A stretch of DNA of 64,000 nucleotides from assembly GCF_964036645.1 (NCBI RefSeq), contig NZ_OZ038525.1, positions 3,910,001-3,974,000 on the forward strand, written 5' to 3'. A model generated the notes under the pieces. That model was not told where the DNA came from and ran no database searches. It saw only the letters and a program-made list of their open reading frames with translations. Positions 16,714-26,796 of this stretch are shown here, piece after piece. Source of the DNA: Tenacibaculum sp. 190524A02b (lineage in GTDB: Bacteria; Bacteroidota; Bacteroidia; Flavobacteriales; Flavobacteriaceae). A program made the translations under genes and the position numbers. The first letter of the stretch is position 1. Every line of letters begins with the position of its first letter.

Positions 16714-18003
16714 TTAATTCATTAGATCTTCTATTTCTTCAGCTTCAATAGGGATGTTTTCCATTAAATTGAAAGGAGCCCCATACTCTTGGACAACTAC
16801 ATCGTCTTCAAGTCTAATACCAAAACCTTCATCAGGAATGTATATTCCAGGTTCTACTGTGAATACCATATTAGCTTGTATAGGTTCGTGTAATAAACCA
16901 TAATCATGAGTATCTAACCCCATATGATGTGAAGTTCCATGCATAAAGTACTTCTTATAAGCTGGCCATTTAGGGTTTTCATTTTGAAGGTCAGCTTTAT
17001 CTAATAAACCTAAGTTTAGTAGTTCAGAAGTCATTATTTTACCAACTTCAATATGGTATTCATCCCATAAGGTTCCTGGAGTTAATAATTTAGTAGCTTC
17101 TTTTTTTACATGATTTACAGCATTGTATACTTCTTTCTGTCTTTGTGTAAACTTTCCAGAAACTGGTATTGTTCTAGTCATATCTGAGGAATAGTTTGCG
17201 TATTCAGCTCCAACATCCATAAGGATTAAATCTCCATCGTTACATTGCTGATTATTTTCTATATAATGTAAAACATTAGCATTATTACCTGAAGCGATAA
17301 TAGGTGTATAGGCAAATTTCTTTGAACGATTCCTAATGAATTCATGAATATATTCAGCTTCAATTTCATATTCCCATACACCAGGTTTTACAAAGTCTAA
17401 CACTCTTCTGAACCCTTTTTCAGTAATGTTACAAGCGGTTTGTATAAGATCTATTTCTATAGGATCTTTTACAGAACGCAAACGCTGTAGTATAGGATTA
17501 CTTTTTGCGACAGAATGAGCAGGGTATTTTTCTAATAATGATTTTGTAAAACGAGCTTCACGTGTTTCTGTTTCTATAGTAGCTCTATAATGTTCATTCG
17601 TGTTTATATAAATAGTTTCTGCATATGACATCATTTGAGCTAAAACTTTATCCAGGTCTTGTAGCCAAAAAACTGTTTTAATACCACTTGTAATAAATGC
17701 TTTGTCTTTTGTTAATTTTTCACCTTCCCATATAGCAATATGCTCATTGGTTTCTCTTAAAAAAAGAACTTCTTTAAAGCTTTCTTTGGGGCAGTCGGGA
17801 AATAAAATTAAAATACTTTCTTCTTGATCTACGCCGCTTAAGTAAAAAATATCTCTGTGCTGTTCAAAAGGTAGAGTACTATCAGCACTAACAGGATAAA
17901 TGTCATTAGAATTAAAAATAGCCAAACTATTAGGTTTCATTTTAGCTTTAAAGTTTTTTCTATTTTTAATAAATAAATCCTTATTTATTGTATGGTATTT
18001 CAT
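16714..18003 (-). CDS. pepP: Xaa-Pro aminopeptidase (M24B)
   Basis: 429 residues: an aminopeptidase P N-terminal domain (about 1-140) and a creatinase-fold M24 catalytic domain. All five metal ligands of the dinuclear Mn site are visible: Asp263 and Asp274 in LMDVGAEYANYSSDMTRT, His359 in HGTSHHMGLD, Glu384 in TVEPGIY and Glu399 in IRLEDD. It removes an N-terminal residue next to proline from peptides, in the cytoplasm (no signal peptide). Length is normal for the family. Divergent from the M20 dipeptidase gene, a neighbour with a related role. Confidence 0.94.
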   Translation of the reverse strand: MKYHTINKDLFIKNRKNFKAKMKPNSLAIFNSNDIYPVSADSTLPFEQHRDIFYLSGVDQEESILILFPDCPKESFKEVLFLRETNEHIAIWEGEKLTKDKAFITSGIKTVFWLQDLDKVLAQMMSYAETIYINTNEHYRATIETETREARFTKSLLEKYPAHSVAKSNPILQRLRSVKDPIEIDLIQTACNITEKGFRRVLDFVKPGVWEYEIEAEYIHEFIRNRSKKFAYTPIIASGNNANVLHYIENNQQCNDGDLILMDVGAEYANYSSDMTRTIPVSGKFTQRQKEVYNAVNHVKKEATKLLTPGTLWDEYHIEVGKIMTSELLNLGLLDKADLQNENPKWPAYKKYFMHGTSHHMGLDTHDYGLLHEPIQANMVFTVEPGIYIPDEGFGIRLEDDVVVQEYGAPFNLMENIPIEAEEIEDLMN

Positions 18004-18031
18004 GTTTATATATTTTAATGCAGTATTTTTT

Positions 18032-18039
18032 CAAAAATA
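18032..18039 (-). promoter_or_regulatory. -7 promoter element of pepP (TATTTTTG)
   Basis: Perfect TAnnTTTG on the reverse strand, 28 bases before the pepP start. Confidence 0.55.
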
Positions 18040-18160
18040 TATAATATAGAGATTGTAAACTTGTTTTAGAAAGTAAAAATTGAAAAGAGAACGATGAAAA
18101 GACTCAATAATAACTAATTTTATAAAAATAAACTAAATTAGCATAATTAATTACTTACAC

Positions 18161-19552
18161 ATGCAAACTATTAAACAATATATAACTAACCATAAACAAC
18201 GATTTATAGATGAACTTATAGAATTATTGAAAATTCCTTCTGTAAGTGCCGATCCAGCGTATAATCAAGATGTATTAAGTACAGCTGATGCAATTAAAGA
18301 AAGCTTAGAAAAAGCAGGGTGTGATAAAGTAGAAATTTGTGAAACACCTGGGTATCCTATTGTGTACGGAGAAAAAATTATAGACCCTAAACTTCCAACT
18401 GTATTGGTTTATGGGCATTATGATGTCCAACCAGCTGACCCTATTGAGTTATGGGATTCTCCTCCTTTTGAACCAATAATAAAGAAAACTGTACTTCATC
18501 CCGAAGGAGCTATTTATGCTAGAGGTGCTTGTGATGATAAAGGACAAATGTATATGCATGTGAAGGCTTTGGAATATATGACTGAAACAGGAAGCTTACC
18601 ATGTAATGTTAAATTCATGATTGAAGGAGAAGAAGAGGTGGGTTCAGAAAGTTTGGCTTGGTTTGTACCTAGAAACAGAGAAAAATTAGCAAATGATGTT
18701 ATTTTAATTTCGGATACAGGAATGATAGCGAATGATATACCTTCGATAACAACAGGACTTAGAGGGTTGAGTTATGTAGAAGTTGAAGTAACTGGACCTA
18801 ATAGGGATTTACATTCAGGCTTATATGGTGGAGCAGTAGCTAATCCAATTAATGTATTGACAAAGATGATAGCGTCATTACACGATGATAATAATCATAT
18901 AACAATCCCAGGTTTTTATGATAAAGTTGAAGAATTATCAAAAGATGAACGAGAAGAGATGGGAAAGGCTCCTTTTTCTCTAGAAGAATATAAAAAAGCG
19001 TTAGATATAGATGCAGTTTATGGTGAAGAAGGATATACTACTAACGAACGAAATTCCATTAGACCTACCTTAGATGTGAATGGAATTTGGGGAGGATATA
19101 TAGGTGAAGGAGCTAAAACGGTAATTGCTAGTAAAGCATATGCGAAAATATCTATGCGATTAGTACCAAATCAAGATTGGGAAGAAATAACAGCATTATT
19201 TAAAAAACATTTTGAAAGTATAGCGCCAGCAGGAGTTAAAGTAAAAGTGACTCCACATCACGGTGGTCAGGGATACGTAACACCTATAGATAATATTGGT
19301 TATCAGGCAGCAAGTAAGGCATATTTTGAAACTTTTGGAGTTACACCCATACCGCAAAGAAGTGGTGGAAGTATTCCTATAGTATCATTATTTGAGGAAG
19401 AATTGGAAAGTAAAACTATTTTAATGGGGTTTGGTTTAAATTCAGATGCTATTCATTCTCCAAATGAGCATTTTGGAGTATGGAATTATCTAAAAGGAAT
19501 AGAAACAATCCCTTATTTTTATAAATACTACACAGATTTATTTAAAGTATAG
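18161..19552 (+). CDS. M20 family dipeptidase (carnosinase-like)
   Basis: 463 residues of the M20 dizinc peptidase family. The metal and catalytic motifs are present: VLVYGHYDVQPAD with His86 and Asp88, ARGACDDKG with Asp125, IEGEEEVGSES with the Glu157-159 cluster, and a late His in SDAIHSPNEHFG. The insertion domain spans about 205-365. Homologs hydrolyse dipeptides in the cytoplasm. Together with the divergent pepP and the AGCS symporter it forms a peptide-use neighbourhood. A TAAATTAG sequence near 18135 is an imperfect -7 element. Confidence 0.92.
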   Translation: MQTIKQYITNHKQRFIDELIELLKIPSVSADPAYNQDVLSTADAIKESLEKAGCDKVEICETPGYPIVYGEKIIDPKLPTVLVYGHYDVQPADPIELWDSPPFEPIIKKTVLHPEGAIYARGACDDKGQMYMHVKALEYMTETGSLPCNVKFMIEGEEEVGSESLAWFVPRNREKLANDVILISDTGMIANDIPSITTGLRGLSYVEVEVTGPNRDLHSGLYGGAVANPINVLTKMIASLHDDNNHITIPGFYDKVEELSKDEREEMGKAPFSLEEYKKALDIDAVYGEEGYTTNERNSIRPTLDVNGIWGGYIGEGAKTVIASKAYAKISMRLVPNQDWEEITALFKKHFESIAPAGVKVKVTPHHGGQGYVTPIDNIGYQAASKAYFETFGVTPIPQRSGGSIPIVSLFEEELESKTILMGFGLNSDAIHSPNEHFGVWNYLKGIETIPYFYKYYTDLFKV

Positions 19553-19870
19553 ACTTAAAATTTTAATTAAAATAGAGGGGAAGCTATATAGTTTTCCTTT
19601 TTGTTTTTTTTATAATTTTTGCTGAGAAATATTTAGAGGTTATAAATATTTTGGGTTTAATGATAACTATTTGGTAACATATGGGTGAAATTGTTTTTAT
19701 AACTTTAAATTAGTTGTATATTAACTACTATAAATATCATATTATCAAAACTTGCAATTCTTTTAGGGGTTTTCATTAATATAGCTGAAAAATTAGTGTT
19801 TTTGTAAAAAAATAACATTTTTATTAAGGCATTCTTTTTTGGAATATTAAACATAATTAAACCCTTTCTT
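19553..19870. other. 318-base intergenic region before the M43 protease
   Basis: Contains the dipeptidase terminator at its start and otherwise AT-rich sequence. The best forward promoter candidate is TAACTTTA (one mismatch to TAnnTTTG) near 19700, which would leave a long leader of about 160 bases for the protease gene. No open frame or strong dyad beyond the terminator. Confidence 0.4.
19576..19610 (+). terminator. Rho-independent terminator after dipeptidase
   Basis: A ten-pair stem with several G-U pairs (AGGGGAAGCT with AGTTTTCCTT, loop ATAT) followed by a T-rich tail. Confidence 0.6.
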
Positions 19871-22800
19871 ATGAGAATAATACCTACTATATTATTACTT
19901 CTATGTTTTTCGATGTATGTTACCGCCCAGAATAAAGAGGGTAGCTGTACTACATCAACAGTAATGAACGATCACTTTAAAAAACATCCTAAAGAATATC
20001 AAGAATTTTTAAAATTCAATGAGTATTCAAAAAATTTCGGTAAACAAAGATCAAAAACACAAGCTAGATTAGCTTCAAGTACGATTATAATCCCTGTAGT
20101 TTTTCATATCTATGGAAGAACTCAAAATGGATCAACGATAACTGATGAGAATATAATTAACTCTTTAAAGATGGTTAATGAAGATTTTCAAGGTTTAAAT
20201 CCAGACTTTGATACTGTAGATCCATTGTTTGTAGGAAGAAAATCAAAAACTAATATTTTATTTAAGCTGGCTGCAATAGACCCTAATGGAAACCCAACAA
20301 CGGGAATTGTAGATCATGCAGCTTCTGGAGGACAAGGAAACTATAATAGTCCAATTGTAGCTGCAGATGCATGGGATAATTATAAGTATATGAATGTATA
20401 TATCACTGAAAAAATTCATGATGATGGCAAAGATAGTACTCGATCAGGAATTGCTTGGTATCCTAGTAAAAAAGACTCAGATGCAAATTTAGCAAGAGTT
20501 GTATATAATGGACGTTATTTAAAAGGAAATACAGATGATGAGTTTGCTTCGATTTTAACACATGAATTTGGTCATTGGTTAAATTTATTACACACTTTTG
20601 AAGGAGGTTGTGCTAGTTTAACTCAAGATTATGTGAGTGATACACCTCAAGAAGATAAAGCGTCAAGTGATGATGGTTGTATTGTAGGGGCTACCGATTG
20701 TGGTGATTCTTTGATTAATTATGAGAATTATATGGGGTATGACTCAGCTGGAGGATGTGCAAAAATGTTTACAAAAGGTCAAACAGATAGAATGTATGCA
20801 GCTTTAAACCACTCAGCACGTTTTCCTCTTTGGCAAAATGCTAATTTAATAGCAACAGGTACAGGTGGAAGTTTAGCAGTAACTCCAAGAATGCATGATG
20901 GTAATACTTGGAAAGAAAACACTAAATTTTTAACAGTTTGCCCAGGGACAAATGTTAAAATAGGTATGCAGAACGTAGGATTACAAAATGTAGAATTAAT
21001 AAAGCCTAATGGAAGTAAAGATATTACTCCAGATGGAAGTACATTTTGGAATCTAAATAATGTACAAGCTAATGATGCTGGTACTTATTTGATTAAATAT
21101 AAAGATAATAACGGAGGTACAGGTTTTGGTGTTGTAAGAATTCAAGTTGGTTTTGAATTGGTTTCATGGTTGAAAGTTAATGATGATGATTGGTATAGTG
21201 GTGATAAATTGAAGGCTTGTCCAGGATCAAACATAACAATAGCTATGCCTTCAGGTTTGTCAGGAACAAAATCATTAAGATTACCAAATGGAAGTATACA
21301 TAATGTAGCTGATAACGATGGTTCGTGGGTTTTTAATAATATTACAAATGCAAATGCAGGTGTTTATACTCTAATTTACGATTTAGGAGGTTGCTCTTAT
21401 ACAACTGAAGTTGAAGTAATCACCCAAAATAAGTTAACTCCATGGGTAGCATTAAACAATGCATGGGTGCAAAGAGATTTTGTTGAGGCTTGTGTTGGTG
21501 ATAAAGTACATTTAGGTATGCAAAATATAGGGACACAAAATGTTACGATTACTGGGCCAAATGGTTTCTTTGATAGTACACCAGATGTAGGAACTGGATT
21601 TGAATTTACAAGTATTACTGATCAACATTATGGAACTTATACAATTACTTGGAATGATCCTGCATCATGTTCAGGATCTGTAGACCTAGTTATTAGACCT
21701 ACTAATAATGGATTAGAGGGTTATGTAAGAGATAATGCTAATAAATGGACTAAAAGCAATACTATTTTCGCTTGTGCTGGAGATAATATTGCGATAGGAA
21801 CACATAATAAATATGCAGGGAAACCACTTAAGTTAACACGTCCAGATGGAACTTCTACAACTACAAATGAGCATACTTTTTGGACTTTTAATAATATTAA
21901 CGGTTCAAATGCAGGAGATTATAAAATTGAATATGATAATGGAAGATGTTATGGAGAGACTATTGTTACCGTAAAGGTAGGTGTTGAAGATTTATCAAAT
22001 AAAATACAATATCAGTTAAATGAAGCTCAGTATACAAACGCAACAAACAATACTTTAACAATTAATGAAGGAGATAAAATTAGGTTAAAAATCCCTCAAA
22101 ATTTATTTAATGGAAGTATAGCTTGGACTGGTCCTAATAATTTCTCATCAGATATTAGTACAATTGAAATTACAGATAGTGCGGATGCAAGTATTCATGG
22201 AGGTACTTATACCGCTACTATTACAAGTACCAATGGATGTAATAGTGCTAACGCTACGCAAACAGTAAATTTTATAATTAACTTTGGAGGTGGTAATGAT
22301 GATACACAAGCACCAAGTGCACCATCTAATTTAACAGCTACTAATATTACTACATCATCTTTAACTTTAAGTTGGGGAGCATCAACTGATAATGTGGGTG
22401 TAACTAGTTATGAAGTTTTCAGAGGAGCAACAAGTATAGGTACTTCTACAACAACATCTTTTAATGTTAGTGGACTTACACCAGCTACTTCATATGCATT
22501 TACTGTAAAGGCAAAAGATGCTGCTGGTAATACTTCTATAGCAAGTAATCAAGTGAATGCAACAACAGAAGATAACGCAGATACACAAGCACCAACAGCA
22601 CCTACAAATTTAGTTGCGTCTAATATTTCAACAACAATACTTAGTTTAAGTTGGGGAGCATCAACCGATAATGTGGGGGTAGCTAGCTATGAAGTTTTCA
22701 GAGGAGCAACAAGTATAGGTACTTCTACAACTACAAGCTTTCAAGTAAATGGATTAACATCAGGAACATCATATACTTTTACAGTAAAGGCGAAAGATGC

Positions 22801-24601
22801 AGCAGGAAACGAGTCAGCTGCTAGTAATGAAGTTAGTGTTACAACAACCGAAGATAGCGATACACAAGCACCAACAGCACCAAGTAACTTAACAGTTTCT
22901 AATTTAGCTGAAACAGGATTAGATTTAAATTGGACTGCATCTACTGATAATGTTGGAGTTACTGGATATGATGTATATCAAGGAGCTAATAAAATAGCTA
23001 CAGTAGCAGTAACAAATTATTCTGTAACGGGACTACAGCCTGATACCAATTATTCTTTCTCTGTAAAAGCTAGAGATGCAGCTGGAAATGAATCTAGTGC
23101 TAGTAATGTTGTTAACACTAAGACATTAGGTGGAGATATAGGGATTCCAGTAACTTATTGTGAAGCTTCAAATGCACAAGGTAGTTTGCATATAACTAGA
23201 GTACAATTTGGAGGTATTGATAATTCAACTGGATATACTGCATATTCTAATCATACTAATATTTCCACTAACTTAAACGTTGGTGAAGCAACTCCTTTAA
23301 CTGTAAATTTAAATAACGGTCATTGGACATTTAATGCTGTGGGCGTATGGATAGATTGGAATAATAACGGGAATTTTGAAGATGCAGGAGAAAAAGTGTA
23401 CTCTAAATTTGCGGCTGGTCCATATACAGCAAATATTACAGCACCAAGTTCAGCTTCAGGAAATTCTGTAAGAATGAGGGTTAGAGTAGGATATGGTTCA
23501 GAGGCTAAGATTACACCTTGTGGAGCAGATACTTATTTAGGAGAAGTTGAAGACTACACAATAACTGTAGGTGGAGCAGTAGTTGATACACAAGCTCCTT
23601 CAGTACCATCAGGAGTAGTTGCTTCTAATATTACGGAAACAACGCTTAGTTTAAATTGGGTAGCTTCTACCGATAATGTTGGGGTTACTAGTTATGAAGT
23701 GTATAGAGATGGAAACTCAATAGGTACTACTAATACAACAGCTTATAACGCTACTGGTCTAGTAGCAGGAACAACATATACATTTACTGTAAAAGCTAAT
23801 GATGCAGCAGGAAACTCTTCTGGGTTAAGTAGTGCTATTAATGTTACTACATCTAGTCCTGCTAGTGGTAATGTTGTGTATGTTGATATGAATGATGTTA
23901 CTATAAACTCAGGTACTACATGGTCTCCTTTCCAAATGGAAACAGGAGATGGAGATACTCGTTTTTATACTTGGTATACAAGTAATAGTTTAAGAATGCT
24001 TTATACTAATAACAAGCCATTAGTAACTAATGGAACTACTGGAAATGTAACTTATATAACAGAAGGAACAACCGTAGGTTCATCTAGTAATTTTAATACA
24101 GAGAGTCAATTAACATTAAGTTCTAATTCTTATAGTGATTGGCATGGGAAATCAGGATATATTGGATTTAGCTTTAAAATTAGTGGAGCTACACATTATG
24201 GATGGTTATATTTAACTGTTTCAAGTGATGGTAATTCAGTAACATTTAAAGATTATGCATATAATAGCACTGCTGGAGAAGGATTGATAGCTCAAAGACC
24301 AGCAGGTACTTCAAGTAAAGTAGGAAAATCTAAAGAAGAAGCAAAACAACAAGTTTTTAGTGAATTAAAAGCATATCCAAATCCTTTTAATAACCAATCA
24401 ACAATTGACCTATCTTCATTAGGAAATGAAAAGATTACTTTAAGTGTATATAATATTTTAGGTAAAGAATTAATGTCTAAAGAATACTCTCGAAACCCAG
24501 GTAGCATCTTAATAGGGGATGAACTTGAAGTTTCAGGAAGTTATTTTGTTAAAATAATAACTAAGAGTAAAACAGAAACACTTAAGATTATAAAACAATA
24601 A
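19871..24601 (+). CDS. T9SS-secreted multidomain M43 metalloprotease
   Basis: 1576 residues. After a signal peptide ending VTAQ and a short propeptide comes an M43 (pappalysin/cytophagalysin-like) domain with the zinc site HEFGHWLNLLH (231-241) and a Met-turn near NYENYMGYDS (about 283-292). Then four Ig-like repeats of about 90 residues (about 337-705), an unassigned linker, three fibronectin type III domains (about 813-1090), a GEVED-type domain (about 1094-1236; WIDWNNNGNFEDAGE and GEVEDYTITV), a fourth FN3 (about 1238-1330), an unassigned beta region, and a type A T9SS sorting domain (YPNPF near 1500, ending TLKIIKQ). It should be exported by type IX secretion and attached or released outside the cell, to cleave proteins. 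Confidence 0.94.
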   Translation: MRIIPTILLLLCFSMYVTAQNKEGSCTTSTVMNDHFKKHPKEYQEFLKFNEYSKNFGKQRSKTQARLASSTIIIPVVFHIYGRTQNGSTITDENIINSLKMVNEDFQGLNPDFDTVDPLFVGRKSKTNILFKLAAIDPNGNPTTGIVDHAASGGQGNYNSPIVAADAWDNYKYMNVYITEKIHDDGKDSTRSGIAWYPSKKDSDANLARVVYNGRYLKGNTDDEFASILTHEFGHWLNLLHTFEGGCASLTQDYVSDTPQEDKASSDDGCIVGATDCGDSLINYENYMGYDSAGGCAKMFTKGQTDRMYAALNHSARFPLWQNANLIATGTGGSLAVTPRMHDGNTWKENTKFLTVCPGTNVKIGMQNVGLQNVELIKPNGSKDITPDGSTFWNLNNVQANDAGTYLIKYKDNNGGTGFGVVRIQVGFELVSWLKVNDDDWYSGDKLKACPGSNITIAMPSGLSGTKSLRLPNGSIHNVADNDGSWVFNNITNANAGVYTLIYDLGGCSYTTEVEVITQNKLTPWVALNNAWVQRDFVEACVGDKVHLGMQNIGTQNVTITGPNGFFDSTPDVGTGFEFTSITDQHYGTYTITWNDPASCSGSVDLVIRPTNNGLEGYVRDNANKWTKSNTIFACAGDNIAIGTHNKYAGKPLKLTRPDGTSTTTNEHTFWTFNNINGSNAGDYKIEYDNGRCYGETIVTVKVGVEDLSNKIQYQLNEAQYTNATNNTLTINEGDKIRLKIPQNLFNGSIAWTGPNNFSSDISTIEITDSADASIHGGTYTATITSTNGCNSANATQTVNFIINFGGGNDDTQAPSAPSNLTATNITTSSLTLSWGASTDNVGVTSYEVFRGATSIGTSTTTSFNVSGLTPATSYAFTVKAKDAAGNTSIASNQVNATTEDNADTQAPTAPTNLVASNISTTILSLSWGASTDNVGVASYEVFRGATSIGTSTTTSFQVNGLTSGTSYTFTVKAKDAAGNESAASNEVSVTTTEDSDTQAPTAPSNLTVSNLAETGLDLNWTASTDNVGVTGYDVYQGANKIATVAVTNYSVTGLQPDTNYSFSVKARDAAGNESSASNVVNTKTLGGDIGIPVTYCEASNAQGSLHITRVQFGGIDNSTGYTAYSNHTNISTNLNVGEATPLTVNLNNGHWTFNAVGVWIDWNNNGNFEDAGEKVYSKFAAGPYTANITAPSSASGNSVRMRVRVGYGSEAKITPCGADTYLGEVEDYTITVGGAVVDTQAPSVPSGVVASNITETTLSLNWVASTDNVGVTSYEVYRDGNSIGTTNTTAYNATGLVAGTTYTFTVKANDAAGNSSGLSSAINVTTSSPASGNVVYVDMNDVTINSGTTWSPFQMETGDGDTRFYTWYTSNSLRMLYTNNKPLVTNGTTGNVTYITEGTTVGSSSNFNTESQLTLSSNSYSDWHGKSGYIGFSFKISGATHYGWLYLTVSSDGNSVTFKDYAYNSTAGEGLIAQRPAGTSSKVGKSKEEAKQQVFSELKAYPNPFNNQSTIDLSSLGNEKITLSVYNILGKELMSKEYSRNPGSILIGDELEVSGSYFVKIITKSKTETLKIIKQ
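22366..22735 (+). repeat. Near-identical DNA repeat within FN3 domains
   Basis: Two 91-base copies, 22366-22456 and 22645-22735, 279 bases (93 codons) apart, differ at only about seven positions. They encode the SWGASTDNVGV to SIGTSTTT part of FN3 domains 1 and 2. Two other FN3 copies (from about 22880 and 23590) are much more diverged, so the first two were duplicated or homogenised recently. Confidence 0.85.
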
Positions 24602-24629
24602 TAGATTATTGTAATATTGATTAATCCCA

Positions 24630-24658
24630 AAAAGCCTTGAGTTTAACTCAAGGCTTTT
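24630..24658. terminator. Bidirectional terminator
   Basis: AAAAGCCTTGAGT pairs with ACTCAAGGCTTTT around a tiny loop. Lies between the convergent protease and SnoaL-like genes. Confidence 0.85.
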
Positions 24659-24671
24659 GTTATTACAATAG

Positions 24672-25034
24672 TTACATTGTATAAAAAAATTGTTCATTGG
24701 CTATTTTACCTTCTTTAACTTCAAAAACACAAACCTCTTCCATTTGTTGCCTTCCTCTATCTTTAAAGGTTATATCAAAATTCATTTTTGATGTAAAATG
24801 GTTGCCAGCAACTACTGGTTCTGAAATTTCCATAGAATGAAACTCAACTACATTACTAAACCATTCTTCCCCTTTTTTTATAACATTTTCTTTACCAGAA
24901 ACTAATTCTCCATAAGGTACTCCAGGCATTTCTTTACTCACTACATTCTCTGCATATAACTCATTTATACAATCTAAATTTTTTCCTTCTTGGCACATTT
25001 GTTTCCATTGGTTTGCTACCTCTTGTGTTGTCAT
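24672..25034 (-). CDS. SnoaL-like (NTF2 superfamily) protein
   Basis: 120 residues with the cone-shaped NTF2/SnoaL pattern: N-terminal helices (EVANQWKQMCQEG, LDCINELYAENV), then GKENVIKKGEEWFS and a curved sheet (HFTSKMNFDITFKD, EEVCVFEVKEGKI). Such proteins bind small molecules or act as isomerases or cyclases; no catalytic function can be assigned. It is a single gene between the protease and radA, divergent from the latter. Confidence 0.75.
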   Translation of the reverse strand: MTTQEVANQWKQMCQEGKNLDCINELYAENVVSKEMPGVPYGELVSGKENVIKKGEEWFSNVVEFHSMEISEPVVAGNHFTSKMNFDITFKDRGRQQMEEVCVFEVKEGKIANEQFFYTM

Positions 25035-25132
25035 AATTAATTTATTTAAATTCTCTCTAAGCTAAAAAAATAAAAAGACTTTTTAAAATGATTACAAGTT
25101 GCTATTTCATTAATTATCTCATCTGTTTAGTC

Positions 25133-25140
25133 TACTTTTG
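25133..25140 (+). promoter_or_regulatory. -7 promoter element of radA (TACTTTTG)
   Basis: Perfect TAnnTTTG, 26 bases before the radA start. Confidence 0.7.
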
Positions 25141-25166
25141 TAAAAAACAATACTAAGAATTCATCA

Positions 25167-26528
25167 ATGGCAAAAACTAAAACTACTTTTTTCTGTCAAA
25201 ATTGCGGTACGCAACATGCACAATGGGTTGGACAATGTAATGTATGTAAACAATGGAATACTATTGTTGAAGAAGTGATTCAAAAAGAAGAGAAAAGAAG
25301 TTGGAAAACACCATCAAACAAAGAAAAAAGAGTTTCTAAGCCTTTACGTGTTAAAGAAATTCAATTAAATCCCGAAGAACGTTTTGGTACTAAAAATCAG
25401 GAGTTAGACACCGTTTTAGGTGGTGGATTAGTTAAAGGTGCTGTTGTTTTACTAGGAGGAGAACCTGGTATTGGTAAGTCTACTTTACTTTTACAGATTG
25501 CTCTACAAATTTCTCAAAAAGTATTGTATGTTTCTGGAGAAGAAAGTCAATCGCAAATAAAAATGCGAGCAGAACGATTGGTTTCTAAAAACTCTAATTG
25601 TTTAATTCTTACAGAAACCAACACACAGCAAATATTTAAAAATATTGAAGAAGTACAGCCTGATGTTTTAGTTATTGATTCTATTCAAACATTACACACC
25701 AATATTATTGAAGCTTCTCCTGGAAGTATTTCACAAATACGAGAAACCTCCGCAGAACTCATCAAATTTGCCAAGGAAACTTCAACTCCTGTTTTATTAA
25801 TTGGACATATTAATAAAGAAGGGCATATTGCTGGTCCTAAAATTTTAGAACACATGGTAGATGTAGTTCTACAATTTGAAGGAGACAGGAACCATACTTA
25901 TCGAATTTTACGTTCGCAAAAAAATCGTTTTGGTTCTACTGCTGAACTAGGGATTTATGAAATGCTTTCTGATGGATTAAGGGAAGTATCCAATCCTTCT
26001 GAAATTTTAATTTCTAAAAAAGACGCAGATTTAAGCGGAACGGCTATTGCTTCTACTTTAGAAGGAATCCGCCCCTTAATGATTGAAATACAAGCTTTGG
26101 TTAGTACGGCTGTTTACGGAACACCACAAAGAACCACTACAGGTTACAATTTAAAACGCTTACACATGATTTTAGCGGTTCTTGAAAAAAGAGCAGGCTT
26201 TAAACTGGGAGCAAAAGATGTGTTCCTAAATGTAACTGGTGGTATTCGAGTTGATGATCCGGCTATTGATTTAGCAGTTGTTGCAGCTATTTTATCTTCT
26301 AATCAAGATTTAGCAATTAATCCAGACGTGTGCTTTGCTGCCGAAGTAGGTTTAGCTGGAGAAATAAGACCAGTTTCTAAAATTGATCAAAGAATATTAG
26401 AAGCTGAAAAATTGGGTTACAAAACGTTTGTTGCTTCAAAATATAATAAAATCACCTCTAAAAACCACAGTATAAAGCTTATTTTAGTTAGTAAAATTGA
26501 AGAGGCTTTTGCTACGTTGTTTGCCTAG
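25167..26528 (+). CDS. radA: DNA repair protein RadA (Sms)
   Basis: 453 residues. An N-terminal zinc finger has Cys10, Cys13, Cys24 and Cys27; the RecA-like ATPase carries Walker A GEPGIGKST and the RadA-specific KNRFG motif (RSQKNRFGST); the C-terminal third is the Lon-protease-like domain. RadA is a hexameric helicase that promotes branch migration of recombination intermediates. Full length, with its own promoter, convergent with the CLC gene. Confidence 0.96.
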   Translation: MAKTKTTFFCQNCGTQHAQWVGQCNVCKQWNTIVEEVIQKEEKRSWKTPSNKEKRVSKPLRVKEIQLNPEERFGTKNQELDTVLGGGLVKGAVVLLGGEPGIGKSTLLLQIALQISQKVLYVSGEESQSQIKMRAERLVSKNSNCLILTETNTQQIFKNIEEVQPDVLVIDSIQTLHTNIIEASPGSISQIRETSAELIKFAKETSTPVLLIGHINKEGHIAGPKILEHMVDVVLQFEGDRNHTYRILRSQKNRFGSTAELGIYEMLSDGLREVSNPSEILISKKDADLSGTAIASTLEGIRPLMIEIQALVSTAVYGTPQRTTTGYNLKRLHMILAVLEKRAGFKLGAKDVFLNVTGGIRVDDPAIDLAVVAAILSSNQDLAINPDVCFAAEVGLAGEIRPVSKIDQRILEAEKLGYKTFVASKYNKITSKNHSIKLILVSKIEEAFATLFA

Positions 26529-26550
26529 TACTATTACTAATGTAAAATTT

Positions 26551-26619
26551 ACTTCCCAACATGGTTGAGACGATTTTGGTAACTGTTGAAAGCTTCTCAA
26601 TATGGTTGAGACGGTTTTG
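26551..26619. repeat. Pair of 28-bp direct repeats
   Basis: Copies at 26551-26578 and 26592-26619, period 41, share CTTC, ATGGTTGAGACG and TTTTG. The four differences are all transitions. They lie in the 268-base gap between the convergent radA and CLC genes. The rest of this gap has AGCTAAGAGCTAAAG-like degenerate simple sequence near 26740. Only two units, so not a CRISPR. Confidence 0.75.
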
Positions 26620-26796
26620 AAATATTATTTTTTAAGGAGTCAGTAATTCAGCGTTTTTCTGTTCAGTTATAAGCAACAATTGAAAAACTTTCGCCCAAAA
26701 CCTTTCAAGTCAAACAGCCATCTATTAGTCAGTTGCCAAAAGCTAAGAGCTAAAGAAAGACTATGAACTAAGATTTTGTAGGCGTTATTTTCAATT

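Noticed and set aside
26551..26619. CRISPR-like spaced repeats
   Set aside because: Only two units with a 13-base gap and no cas genes.
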